From Hypoxylon rubiginosum (Eukaryota; Ascomycota; Sordariomycetes; Xylariales; Hypoxylaceae): a stretch of 64,000 bases of DNA. Each line of letters starts with the position of its first letter. Positions within the stretch are counted from its first letter, which is position 1. The position numbers and the translations under genes were made by a program. This document shows, piece by piece, positions 46,198 to 56,787 of this stretch. The notes under the pieces were generated by a model. The model did not search any database and was not told the DNA's origin. It was given only the letters and a program-made list of their open reading frames with translations. The stretch lies in NCBI GenBank assembly GCA_902806565.1, contig CADCXA010000066.1:1488001-1552000 (forward strand), given 5' to 3'.

Positions 46198-47107
46198 ATT
46201 ATTAGGCTAATGCTTTTGGGTTTCGCAACGGGATGGGGGTGACGAGGTCGGCTAGGAAAAAAAAGAATTGAAATTACCAATGATTGACGACAGCAGGTTG
46301 TCAAACGAAACGGATCGGATCTTCGCAAATGGGGGTATCTCAAAACGGTGGTGTGAATGTGAAAGGGGGTTTGATCACGGTCTGGGTGTTGACGAAGGGA
46401 AAAAAAACCGAAGAAGTGAAAAGTGTTTGGGATTCGGTTCGACAGTTACCAGTTGCCCAAGTGCAAAGTGCAGTGGCCTTGGTAGCCTATGCCTGTACTT
46501 TTAGTAGCTGTTGATGGCTCTTGGGTTCTTCTCCCCTTCTGCCTTTCTCCAACAAAAAAGTGCAATTTCAACACCACAAAAAGAGCTGCCGTAGACTGGG
46601 GGCGGACAGGGGGCGTGGGACCACTAGAAAGACACCAAACAGAAGCACAGATCATCTTTCCCTCCCCCAATTTCAGGGGCTCAAGCTCAAAGTGCACTAG
46701 CCCGGATCAGTACTTGGGTACGGCTGCTGCGTGCATGCGTGGTAGCACGTCTTTTTAATTGGACAAGGCAAGGGTTGCCCCGGTTGTTTCGTCCCCCCCC
46801 TGTTAAATTACCTACTATGTACACTGATACGGCAACACGAGGCTGGAGATGCAATCAAAAGGGCAAGCACAGAAAACGGTCTGGCGGTCGGAAATCTGAA
46901 ATCTTTAGCGCTGTCAAGCCACGCGTGGCTTATCGCCTTAACCATCTCTGATAAATCTTTTTCAATATTCAATATCAATACAATATCAAACATCGTAGCC
47001 TCTCTGCCTCTACATGGTCGATCTACAACTACCCAGCTAATCAAGTTCCTCTCACCTCATAAACATACCCGTTACGAGGAACTAATATCCCCTATTCGCC
47101 AAGCAAA
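46198..47107. other. Divergent promoter region septin / dihydroorotase
   Basis: 0.9 kb between two divergently transcribed housekeeping genes. The right 150 bases are a C/A/T-rich leader to the dihydroorotase ATG. No ORF of note. Confidence 0.6.
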
Positions 47108-48680
47108 ATGCAGCTGAAAACCACCGAGCGGCTTGAGCTGCCAGCTGCCGCAGATATGCATGTTCATCTGCGGCAGGGTGAGCTGATGGACCTGGTAGTT
47201 CCCACCATTGCTCAAGGCGGAGTTGATACGGTCTTTGTGTATGGTATCCTATATAGATCCTAGAGAAGTTTTTACAAGAGCTGATCAAGTAGCATAGCAT
47301 GCCGAATCTTGTACGTAAACGTTGTATTTTTGTCTTCAAGTATTGTGCTCATTCAAAATGACGATATCAAATTATCACCTTAGTCTGCTATGTCTACTAT
47401 TATATACTAACATGTGCGGGTTCAGATACCTCCCCTTACCACTGTTAAGCAGGTATGTGTGTAGACATAAAAATAACAGTAGAAATAAGTAACTGACTAT
47501 CACCAAGGTCCTGGAATATCGATCCAAGTTGCTTGCAATAGCACAAGATGTTCATTTCCAAATGTCCCTCTTCGTAAGTCTCTCAAGATGTTCTTCAACC
47601 GTGCCCAGGTGTTTATCCACCTAACCTTCGTCCAGCTTCACCCCTCGGTCACACCTGAAGTCATCGCTCAGGCTGCTGAGGCCGGCATCACGGGTGTGAA
47701 AATGTATCCTCAAGGCAAGCTCCCTATTTCTAGTTGCGCTGCAAGTATTATACTTATATACTACAGGAGTAACTACCAACTCCGACTCTGGTGTCTCGAA
47801 TCTCGAGTCATTCTACAGCACTTTTGCTGCTATGGAGAAACATGGGTTGGTGCTGAACCTTCACGGAGAGGTTCTAGAGTCTCTTGCTCCGGCAAATACA
47901 ACGCTAGAAGAGGCATTCCTCCCAACCCTGAAAACGCTCCACGAACGGTTCCCACAGCTGCGTATCGTACTTGAGCATTGCACTACCGCGGCGGCCGTCG
48001 AAGCAGTGCGAGCTTGCGGGCCTACTGTTGGCTGTATGAGTCTATTTCGGTTTCATCCCTTGATTTATAAATGAGTGGTACTAACTTGAATGGGGTATAG
48101 CAACGATAACCGCTCATCATCTCTATCTCACCTCGCATGATGCATGCTGCGATCCCTTCGCCTTCTGTAAGCCCATCCCGAAGAAGCCCACAGATAGGGA
48201 CGCACTGGCCAAGGCCATTGTTAGCGGCGACTCCAAATTCTTCCTGTAAGTCGTCTGTTCATATATTATATCTGTCTACACATATATAAGACGCATGAAT
48301 GTATTAATATTCGTATTTTTAGTGGAACTGACAGTGCTCCTCACCCCCTCCAATCCAAAACTTCGGCTGCGCAGGGTAAAGCACCGGCCGGAGTGTTTAC
48401 GCAGCCGTTTGCTGTACAGCTTGTCCTGCTAGCCCTCGAAGAGGCTATTGAGCGCGGGGTGATTACGGAAGCCGACGTCACGCAAGAGAAACTAGAGGGC
48501 TTCCTCAGCCGGTTCGGACGGCGATTCTACAAGCTGCCCGAGGTACCAGACAAGAAGATTGTGCTGGAGAGAAAAGGGGAGAAGATCCCTGTGAGTATAT
48601 GTAGCGAGGATGGAAGCGTTGAAGTGGGAATATCCAAGGCTGGAGCGGAAGTGTTCAGCTTGACGTGGAAGGAGACTTGA
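47108..48680 (+). CDS. Dihydroorotase (pyrimidine biosynthesis)
   Basis: A homodimer-type dihydroorotase (yeast URA4, bacterial pyrC class) that closes carbamoyl aspartate to dihydroorotate, the third step of UMP synthesis. Eight exons: 47108-47238, 47298-47310 (13 nt), 47426-47452 (27 nt), 47508-47573, 47636-47714, 47767-48033, 48101-48245 and 48323-48680 give 361 residues. Metal and substrate residues are visible: HVHLR (H17, H19), the carboxylated lysine K101 in GVKMYP, NLHGE, VLEHCTT, TITAHHL and the catalytic aspartate in LGTDSAPHP. The exon 5/6 junction uses a GC donor (CAAG/GCAAGC), giving MYPQGVTTNSDSGV. The microexon restores VFVMPNL, which no single ORF shows. Gene model is dense in short introns but all phases agree. 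Confidence 0.94.
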
Positions 48681-49803
48681 TAAATAGGGGTAAGTACGGA
48701 GTAGCCATATATGGATGTGTAAAAGTTATAGACTCAGCAGTAGTGGCTACAGAATAGTCACGATGCAGATTATAAGCTGCCTTTCCCCGAATAATACGTG
48801 TTTATAGTAGGTACCTAGGTACGGAATATATCTGAGGATTCACCCTTGGATTTATGCCTCGGACGAATAGCCGACGTGAACCTTGACTTATCCGATTCGA
48901 TCTGGATCCTTGCCCAGGCCCCAGGCACCTATACCCTTTTTCCTTTAAATTTCCATTTTATTCCGTCCACTTTAAGTTTCCATTTATTCACAGGCTGCCT
49001 TATGTTTGTCTCCGTACAAGAATCGATTGCGTCTTGCTACATATCGGGGAGACGGGACGGGCACTTGGAGCACAGCCACAGCAATTCCGTAGAGGTTCCT
49101 TAGCAGCTAAGGTACGTTCAAAACGCTAAGCTAGAAGCGGGTAAGTAAAGGGGTCTCGCCCCTAAAGTATCGGTACATGTGGCTCGTGCTTTGCATCTTT
49201 CCAAGCCCACATGCAGCGACGGGGTCTCCACTGCAACCTCATGTACCTACAGACCTCTCACGTGTACTGTACCTGCGCAACATATGACATCCTGAACACT
49301 GAAGCTCAACTCCAGAAGCTCTTCATCCAGCATCCAGCCCGTCCAGCTTCATCCCAAGCAACCACCAAAAAGCCGCGATGGTTAGTTTCCGTGGTGATTC
49401 TGCAGCGATTCCATACTTTAAATTCATTTGATTTTTTATTTCTTCAAGTCTATCCTCAACTCATTCCGTCTTTTTTTTTACTTTCACCTACTCGTTACGT
49501 AGCCGGATTCTAATTTATCCAATTACGCTGTCACTGCCTAGTCCCCGGCTGGTCAGTGGCTTATTGTTCCAGTTCGATAGAGCGGCCATAGATTCCACGC
49601 AATACAGTTGAGACAGGTAGCTTCGTGAATGTTACATACAATATAGCAATGATCTGGGATACTACACCGCTACACGAACTGTTCGGTTCCCTTTGATGTT
49701 CAACATCTTTGCATCATCTATTTCATCGACCTGGGTCCTCTATTCTCATCAGCCTTCTTCACCTCCCCTATCGCTCTTGGCATAGGCATATCCATCACCC
49801 ATC
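48681..49803. other. Intergenic, no gene recognised
   Basis: 1.1 kb between dihydroorotase and the PROPPIN gene. TACCTAGGTA at 48812-48821. The right part should be the PROPPIN promoter. Confidence 0.6.
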
Positions 49804-51060
49804 ATGAACACTCGACCGGTCATCGAGACCCCCAGCGAGCATGCTGCTCTCTCTGTCACCTTCAACAACGACTCGAGTCGTTTTGTTGTCGGCCTGGACT
49901 CAGGCTTCTGCAGTATGACTCTACCAATCTTATCTACATTCTTGGCTTTCGACTTACACACCCCGCGTAGTCTTCGTCTCACATTCTGGCCAAATACAAA
50001 CTGCGAGAGGTATGTCTGCCTGATGGCTTGTTCGAGACACATATTCTAACATAGCATGCGCATGTAGATTTTAATGCTGGACTTGGCCTTGTGCAGATGA
50101 TGGGAAATGCCAATTATCTTGCACTCGTTGGCGGAGGTCGCTCACCCAAGTTCCCCCAGAATAAGGTCATAGTCTGGGACGACAGCAAGAACAAAACAGC
50201 TCTAGAGATAGCCACCTTGACCTCCGTTCGCGGCGTGCAGATCTCTAAGACGAGGATTGCCGTCGTCTTACAAAACAGCGTGCGCGTGTACGCCTTCAAG
50301 AAGCCACCTCAGTCACTGGCCAAATACGAGACTGCGGACAACCCCCTTGGACTTTGCTGTCTAACAGAGAAATACCTGGTCTTCCCCGGAAGGACGCCCG
50401 GTCAGGTCCAGGTTGTGCATCTGGACACGGACAGCGTCAGCATCATTCCGGCGCATACCAATAGCTTGAGGGCGCTGACACTTGATCCGGAGGGAGAGCA
50501 GATTGCCACGGCCAGTGAGAGGGTATATATAGACCGATATTTTCTACTTATCCTCGTGTGCTAACTCTGTGTAGGGGACAATCATTCGTGTCTGGAGCAC
50601 TAGTACCTGTGCGAAGCTCGCAGAACGACGACGCGGCACCGAGACTGCTGCGATATACTCGTTACGCTTCAGTCCTTCGGGGAACATGCTCGCCTGCACT
50701 TCAGACAAGGGGAGCCTGCATGTCTTCGAGGTGCCCAACGTGAACAGCACGAAGAACAAATGGCAGTGGCTCGGGAGCATCCCATTTGGTCCATTTTCAG
50801 ATGTCTACTCTTTCACCTCGACCCAGTTCGAGACGGGCGACGAACCTCTTCTTCCCAGCAACCCAAGACACATTGGGGACAGCCCCGGGTTAGGCACTAG
50901 TAAGCCGATCAAGGGAGTGATTGGCTGGATCGACGAGGAGAGCCTGATCGTCGTCGGTGCCGGCGTGGACGCGCGGTGGGAGAAGTTCATACTCACGGCT
51001 ACCGAAGAGGATCAAACCGCAATCAAGAGGGTAGGTTGGAAAAAGTACCTGGGGAATTAG
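49804..51060 (+). CDS. PROPPIN beta-propeller protein, Hsv2/WIPI4-like
   Basis: A seven-bladed WD40-like protein that binds phosphatidylinositol 3-phosphate on autophagic or endosomal membranes (Atg18 family). Exons 49804-49912, 49971-50009, 50068-50522 and 50575-51060 give 362 residues. Recognisable blocks: LSVTFNNDSSRFVVGLDSGF (blade 1), DFNAGLGLVQMMGNANYLAL, VGGGRSPKFPQNKVIVWDD, VRGVQISKTRIAVVL, ADNPLGLCCL and FPGRTPGQVQVVHLD. The lipid-binding region is IRVWSTSTCAKLAERRRGTE, where the family L/F-RRG motif appears as RRRG. The following blade reads IYSLRFSPSGNMLACTSDKG. The length and the VGGGRSPKFPQNK phrase fit the Hsv2/WIPI4 branch, not Atg18, which is longer. Confidence 0.91.
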
Positions 51061-51380
51061 AATGACCCGAAGGGTTATCACCAAGCACCAGCCTGATACC
51101 AGTAGTATCGCGCATTACAGCTTAGCCGGCCTACGTCGTCGAGTAAAGGATTATTGATTTGGGGGATTTGCACCGGGCCTGAGATTCGACGGAGTACATG
51201 GGGAATATTAGGGACATTGGAGGCGTTCATTCGGTCAAGGGGGGGAAACGGCGTTGGCAGAGATCAGAAATATTGATTTGCGTCAGGACTATATCATATG
51301 CTAGCGAGGGCCATCTAAACGGGGCGGAGTGGCTGTTAATGGGGTATCTTTATTATTAAGCGCAGCCAGGCAGCTTTTGA
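51061..51380. other. Short intergenic region between convergent genes
   Basis: 3' flanks of PROPPIN and Ist3 genes. Nothing recognised. Confidence 0.6.
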
Positions 51381-52503
51381 TCAATCTCTATACGATCTAG
51401 GGGATCTGCTTCTGCTCCTCCGCCTACTTTTGCGACTTGTTTCCTTGTCGTCGTCTCTGTCGTGCCGTGAGCGCTTTTCGTGTCTGTCCCTATCATCTCG
51501 ATCTCCCCTCCGCTCTCTATCACGACGTCGATCACGGTCGTCGTCCCGTCTCCTGGGCTCGCGGTCCGCAGAATCGTCTCTTTTCCGTCTCGGGGGAGTC
51601 TCGTCCCGGCGCCGCTTTCCTCGGTCTTTTTCAACCGACTCGATATCTCGCTTGGACCTATCCTTCGCGACCGAGGTTTCATCTCGTTTTGATCTCCTAT
51701 GACGATCGTGTTCCTCTCCGTCTCTGTCGTCTCGGCCGGAACGGTGACTACGGTGGTGGTGATGGTGGTGCCTATCTTTCCTATCCTTTTTCTCCTTACG
51801 CTCGCCGTCCTTCCTCAGGGCGCGCTCTACTTCCTTCTTCTTCTCCTCGATCAGGAACCCCTTCATAGGATCATCTTCGTCGTGCTCTTCGATCAGCTTG
51901 GCCAGCTCCCTCTCCTCCCGAATCATGGGCCGCCTCTCCTCTTCTCCCTCGCTGCTCTCCTCCATCTCCATATCCACGTCCTCGCCATTGGCGGCCCTCT
52001 CGCGGCGCACGATGTCCTCCCACGCGACCTTGAACTCCTCGGGGTCCTCGTCGTCGCGCATCTTGTAGCGGGCGTGGTCGACGCGCACGAGGCGGCCGCT
52101 GATCTCGGCGCCGCCCAGGTTGTCGACGGCCAGGTCGGCGCTCCGCTGGTCCTCGTACTTGAGCCAGCCGAAGCCTTTGCTCTTGCCCGACTCCTTGTCC
52201 CGCGCCAGCTTCAGGAACACGGGCTCCCCGTACTGCGAGAAGATGGTGATGATGTCGCCCTCGGACAGCTCGTACGGCAGGCCGCCGAAGTTGACGAAGG
52301 CGGTGTCGCGGTAGTCGGTGTGCCAGGAGGCTTCGGGTGATCTGTGGGGTTTTTTTTCGTTGTTAGTGACGCGGTTCTTCTTTTTGTCTATTTTGTTTCT
52401 TCCGTCTCTTCTAGGTACCTAGGTAAGTAGAGATAAAGAAGACTTACACTCCATTTTCAATCTCGCGCTTGTTGAGCGCTTGAATAGCGCGTATTTGATT
52501 CAT
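51381..52503 (-). CDS. IST3: Ist3/Snu17-type RRM protein (RES complex)
   Basis: A nuclear splicing factor of the RES (retention and splicing) complex associated with the activated spliceosome (yeast Ist3/Snu17, human RBMX2). Exons 52503-52448 and 52341-51381 with a 106-nt phase-2 intron give 338 residues. The head MNQIRAIQALNKREIENG and EASWHTDYRDTAFVNFGGLP is diagnostic. The single RRM covers about residues 33-110, with RNP2 TAFVNFGGLP and RNP1-like SKGFGWLKY, and is followed by the RVDHARYK helix used to bind partners. After residue 150 come acidic and lysine-rich segments and then a long RD/RE/RS-rich tail containing a run of six histidines. It ends RSRSRSPRSYRD. Such a long charged tail is common in filamentous fungi but absent from the short yeast protein. 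A TACCTAGGTA palindrome lies in the intron (52416-52425). Confidence 0.93.
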
Positions 52504-53320
52504 TTCGTCTGCTCTAGAGCTTATGTATAGTAGCTCATAAACGAGTGTAGAACAAGGAAAAGAAAATAGATAGAAGGCTGCGAATGTTTTAACAGTTGGA
52601 AAATTGTCTTATTCTGGAGCTAAGCAAAGCTGCAAGGCTGATGGAACAGGGACCAATGCTGTCATCAGAGCAGTAAAAGAGGTCCACGGGTACATATGAT
52701 GTACCTATACCGCTGCGGCCAGGTACAGTACCTGCAGTACAAGCCCCGCAAGCTGACCTAAATGCACCTATAAATCCCCTGTACTGGGGAAACGTCGGAC
52801 CGGGCTAGATGTCCGTACCTAGATCCACTAAATCTCCGTGATTCTAGTGATTGGCAGGGCCGCTACGTGCTACCTTAATCAAATGCTTGGGAGCTTTCCA
52901 GGGGCAGAAAAGTGACAAGTGAGAAAACATTTGTTATAGATTTTAAGGGTTTAGGTGCTATCACGGTTGAAACAAATCGCCAGTCACTCTTGGGTCATTT
53001 CTTTATCCCCTTCTGAAACCTGCACTCCTGTATTCTGTTGGCTGTCTCAATTTTTTTGCTGAATAAAAAGGCCAAAAAGGAAAAGGGAAAATAGAGAAGA
53101 TCGTCGTTCCCAACGCGTTTTCCCGTCCAACTTCAAGGTATAAGTAGTTCTTATTAGATTTGACCCTTAAGACGCATTCTAAGGGTCTGACGATTTATCG
53201 CAAAAACCCCCCGATTACGTCTACGTCTACGTCAAGCTTTCTGAAAGCGCACTCGCACTCGAAACTCGTACTCCAGCCCGAGCTCCCTCCCCCAATGCTA
53301 CCCATCGATCGCAACCAAAC
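52504..53320. other. Divergent promoter region IST3 / dynein light intermediate chain
   Basis: 0.8 kb with no ORF of note. Contains a T/A-rich patch near 53040-53100 and a C-rich leader before 53321. Confidence 0.6.
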
Positions 53321-55204
53321 ATGACGGCCAATTCGAACCGGTTCTCCACGTATACGAGTACCTCAGTCGGCACCGGCACCGGTTCGGAGGGAAAGAAGGA
53401 TGACAAGAAGGACATGTGGAGCTCTATGCTCGACTCTGTCGCCAGCGGCAAGAGGTTACCTGAGAAGAATCTACTGGTTCTCGGTACGCACCAACACACA
53501 CTATGCACCGATCGCCGCGTACGGGCGACTGACAAGATGTGATTAGGAGGTTCGGTAGACTCCCAGCGAGAGTTTCTTGAAGGCCTATCGAGAACCGAAG
53601 GACGAAAGAACCTAGACCGGAGCGACCAAAAGATACCACCAATAGCCAACAGCTTTGCCCTTGGATATACATATTACAACGTCTTGGACGCAGATCAAGA
53701 AGGTTCGTCGACCGAGCTCCCTTTGGCTACATCCAAGACCAAGCCCGAGCCCAAGTCCGACCAGCGCTGACCGAAGACCCAGACATCCTAGCACGCATCT
53801 CCCTTTACCTACTTACTAGCCCAGCGCCTACGTTTACCTCCCTAATCCAACCGCTTCTGACACCGCAATCGATACCCAATACGTTAATAGTAATACTGCT
53901 CGACTGGTCGCAACCATGGCTATGGATGCGACAGCTACGCGAATGGCTTCTGCTGTTGCGAACTGTCATCATGTCGCTCAGCCTCGAATGTAAAGAGACG
54001 ATGGAGGAGGTCATGAACAACTGGAGAGACCGTGGGAGAACGGGAGGGTCTGTGAATCTGGACGGCACGGGCGCAGTTGCCAACGAAGGCGACGTTGCGC
54101 TACCCCTTGGATCAGGGGAGTGGGAGGACGCCTTAGGCTTGCCTCTCTGTGTCGTCTGCCAGAATGTGAGTTATACCCATCGCAAAATGCTTGGCTATAG
54201 TACTAAAACTGGCGCCCCAGTCCGAAAGGATAGATTACTTGGAAAAGACCCAGGCGTGGAAAGAAGAGAAGTTCGATCTCGTGCTTCAGTATCTAAGGAC
54301 GATCCTATTGAAGCGTATGTTTCCCTTGCGCAGCCCAGGACCATGTTCCGTACTAACCAGCAGCTAGACGGAGCTTCTCTTATTTACACAACACCATCAA
54401 TGGCGTCCCCTCTACAGACCCTCGTCCACGCCAGTCTAGGAATCCGCTCATTACTAAAGCGCGCGCCCCTAAAACCCAACGTCATCGACCGAGATAAAAT
54501 CGTCGTACCTCCAAACTGGGACTCGTGGGCCAAGATCCGGGTGCTGCGAGACGGTTTCGACGTCGAGCAGGTCAGCGAAGGCTGGTCTATAGACTTAGAC
54601 CAACCCTTCCCCACGCCCAAAAGCGAGGCTGCAAAGAATCCCAACCACCAACCCAATGGCGGCGACACGAATGGTAAAACATCGTCTGAAGGATCGGCTG
54701 TCACGCTCTACGAAGAGCAAGTACAAGACACCAGCCTCGATGCATTACAACTAGCCCAGGGCAACCAGGACACGAGCAGATTAGAGGTGCCGTCGGCCGA
54801 TACGCAACAATTCCTTGCGAACCAGTTAGACCGGCTCGACCAGCAGAAGAAGGCTGATGAGAAAGCCGGCCAAGATAATATGTCGGCACAAGGGGTGACT
54901 GATGAGATGATCAGTGACCACATTGGCCCGGTACAGTTCAACATGGGTGGCATCCAAGTGGATGCCGACGACATGGTACAGCGACTCAAGGTAGGTCAAC
55001 TCCTCGGCTATCATTTTTTATATGTTCGGACTTAAGAAGCTAATATATCAACAGGAGCGTCAAACCTACGGAAATTCTCCGGAGCCTCATATGGACGACG
55101 AGGCCCAACTCGAAGATCCGCCGGATACGGATACGTTGGCCAAGTTCTTTGGCAACTTGATGAATAGGAAACCTACTGCCGGAGGGCCTATTACGAAGAC
55201 GTGA
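53321..55204 (+). CDS. Cytoplasmic dynein light intermediate chain
   Basis: A dynein-1 subunit that links the heavy chain to cargo adaptors. Six exons: 53321-53483, 53547-53702, 53777-54165, 54221-54314, 54368-54990 and 55055-55204 give 524 residues. The Ras-like domain begins LLVLGGSVDSQREFL, without a P-loop GK(S/T), as usual for fungal members. It continues LGYTYYNVLDADQEDPDILA, LIVILLDWSQPWLWMRQLRE and LPLCVVCQNSERIDYLEKTQ. It ends the fold with HGASLIYTTPS and DRDKIVVPPNWDSWAKI. The adaptor-binding C-terminal half is disordered and ends near AKFFGNLMNRK. Introns 3 and 4 can be read through in a single frame from 53926 to 55035, which would insert foreign sequence between CVVCQN and GASLIY. 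The spliced model matches the family; the read-through does not. Confidence 0.93.
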
Positions 55205-55888
55205 TAGCTATGTGTAGAGACGACGCTACACTTACAGAGCAGAGTGAAAGAAGAGCACTCCTCGAAGGAGCCACTCATGCGTGACATAACAACCGTTCCC
55301 ACTACGAACCGCCACGGGGCTCAACTACGAGAACTCGAACTTTTTTTTCATTTGTTACGCCAACCAAATCGGTGGGGACGAGGACCATGGGACCATGGGA
55401 CCACGCGTTGCGCCGGTGTTAGTGGACGAGGGGATAGTTAAGGATAAGGAAGGGGAAGGGGGAAGCGAGCAGACGGCTACGAGGACCGTTTTCTTCTTTG
55501 TCGTCGAAAGAGAACAGTAGAGAGGACACAACTCGCATTAGCACTTGGAGTTATCGGCTTGTCGTCTTGTCTTGCCTTGCCTTGCCTTCTTCGGGTCTTT
55601 CTGTCCAAGCAGGAAAAGGAGGAGAGGAGAAAGCGAAGAAAAAAAAGAAAAACCTGCATCTATGGTTCGAAACTGTAGAATAGATACCCCCCCTAAATGA
55701 TACGAAAGAAGAGAGTGAAGTAAAAAAAAAAACGACATCGCGTTTTCTTGTCGACGTGACTTGTATGAAGTGTCAGTTATAAAATATGACAGATTACTTA
55801 TCAAGCTAGTCGCATGCATTAGTATTATATATTGATAACGTTGAACTAGTCATGTGACAATCTCGAATTATGAGGATGTGCTCATGAG
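55205..55888. other. Intergenic
   Basis: 3' flank of the dynein gene up to tRNA-Gly. Contains A-runs at 55638-55650 and 55722-55731. No gene recognised. Confidence 0.6.
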
Positions 55889-55959
55889 GCATCAGTGGTT
55901 TAGTGGTAAAATCCATCGTTGCCATCGATGGGCCCCGCGTTCGATTCGCGGCTGATGCA
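55889..55959 (+). tRNA. tRNA-Gly (anticodon GCC)
   Basis: A complete intronless cloverleaf. Acceptor GCATCAG/CTGATGC, D arm with AGTGGTAAAA, anticodon stem CATCG/CGATG closing loop TTGCCAT, T arm CCGCG-TTCGATT-CGCGG, discriminator A. A run of T follows at 55965-55975 as terminator. Confidence 0.95.
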
Positions 55960-56787
55960 ATCTCTTTTTTTTTTATTGCATAATTCTCCTACTTTGCTCC
56001 AGGTTAGGTGCTTATACTTTCCTTTGCCCGTACTCTGTGCCCTCTAAGGCAAGGCATAGATGGCATATTCCCATATAACGTCTACGTAGTAGTAACGCTG
56101 CGGTCATGTTATTAGGTAACGAGCCTATTCTTATACCTGAACCGGGGAGGGAGCAGAGAGTATCACGGAGCAAAATACCGAGATATACCACCTTTATTTA
56201 TTCAAGTTCCTCTCTATCCAGCAATCCGGTCTTTGAGAGCTCTTCACAGAAGTATATATAAAGGCCTCAGCAAGTGACTACTCCCAAATTGCCTAGATGA
56301 TCATCTTCTCCGCCAACATTTCCGAGACTCGCCATTTATACGATAGCTATACCTAGAGGGTTTCCGGCACACACACTATTAGCAAGCCCCATCCATACCT
56401 AGGAGATATCACAGCAGTAGATCAAGCCCAAGAACGTATGATCATTCAAACTCGTTTATTCCTGTTGTCGAGCCGCCTATCTAATATAGATTACCAATGC
56501 AACCGTTAAACAATGCAGCAAGAGTTTAACACCCACTCCCCTGCCTAAACCCCCGTATCCATCCGTAGACGCCTCATCACCCACTCCCCATGGGTATTTC
56601 CATCGACCCATCCTGTCTGACACCCCCCGTCAAGCCAAATGAGAAGAAAAGCCAAGGCTGCACTATTCCCATCATCTCCCTTATTACTGTGAGCCTTCCA
56701 CCCTGAATTTGAACGTCGATAAATTGGAGTCCGCCCTCCGCCGGCTTGCGTGTCGATGCCTTTATCGGCCCGCTATATACCGCGTCC
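55960..56787. other. Intergenic, no gene recognised
   Basis: 0.8 kb between tRNA-Gly and the 3' end of the SPATA20-like gene. Nothing recognised. Confidence 0.6.

Noticed and set aside
51699..52340. 213-codon plus-strand ORF
   Set aside because: Antisense shadow of the IST3 coding exon, which has clear RRM homology.
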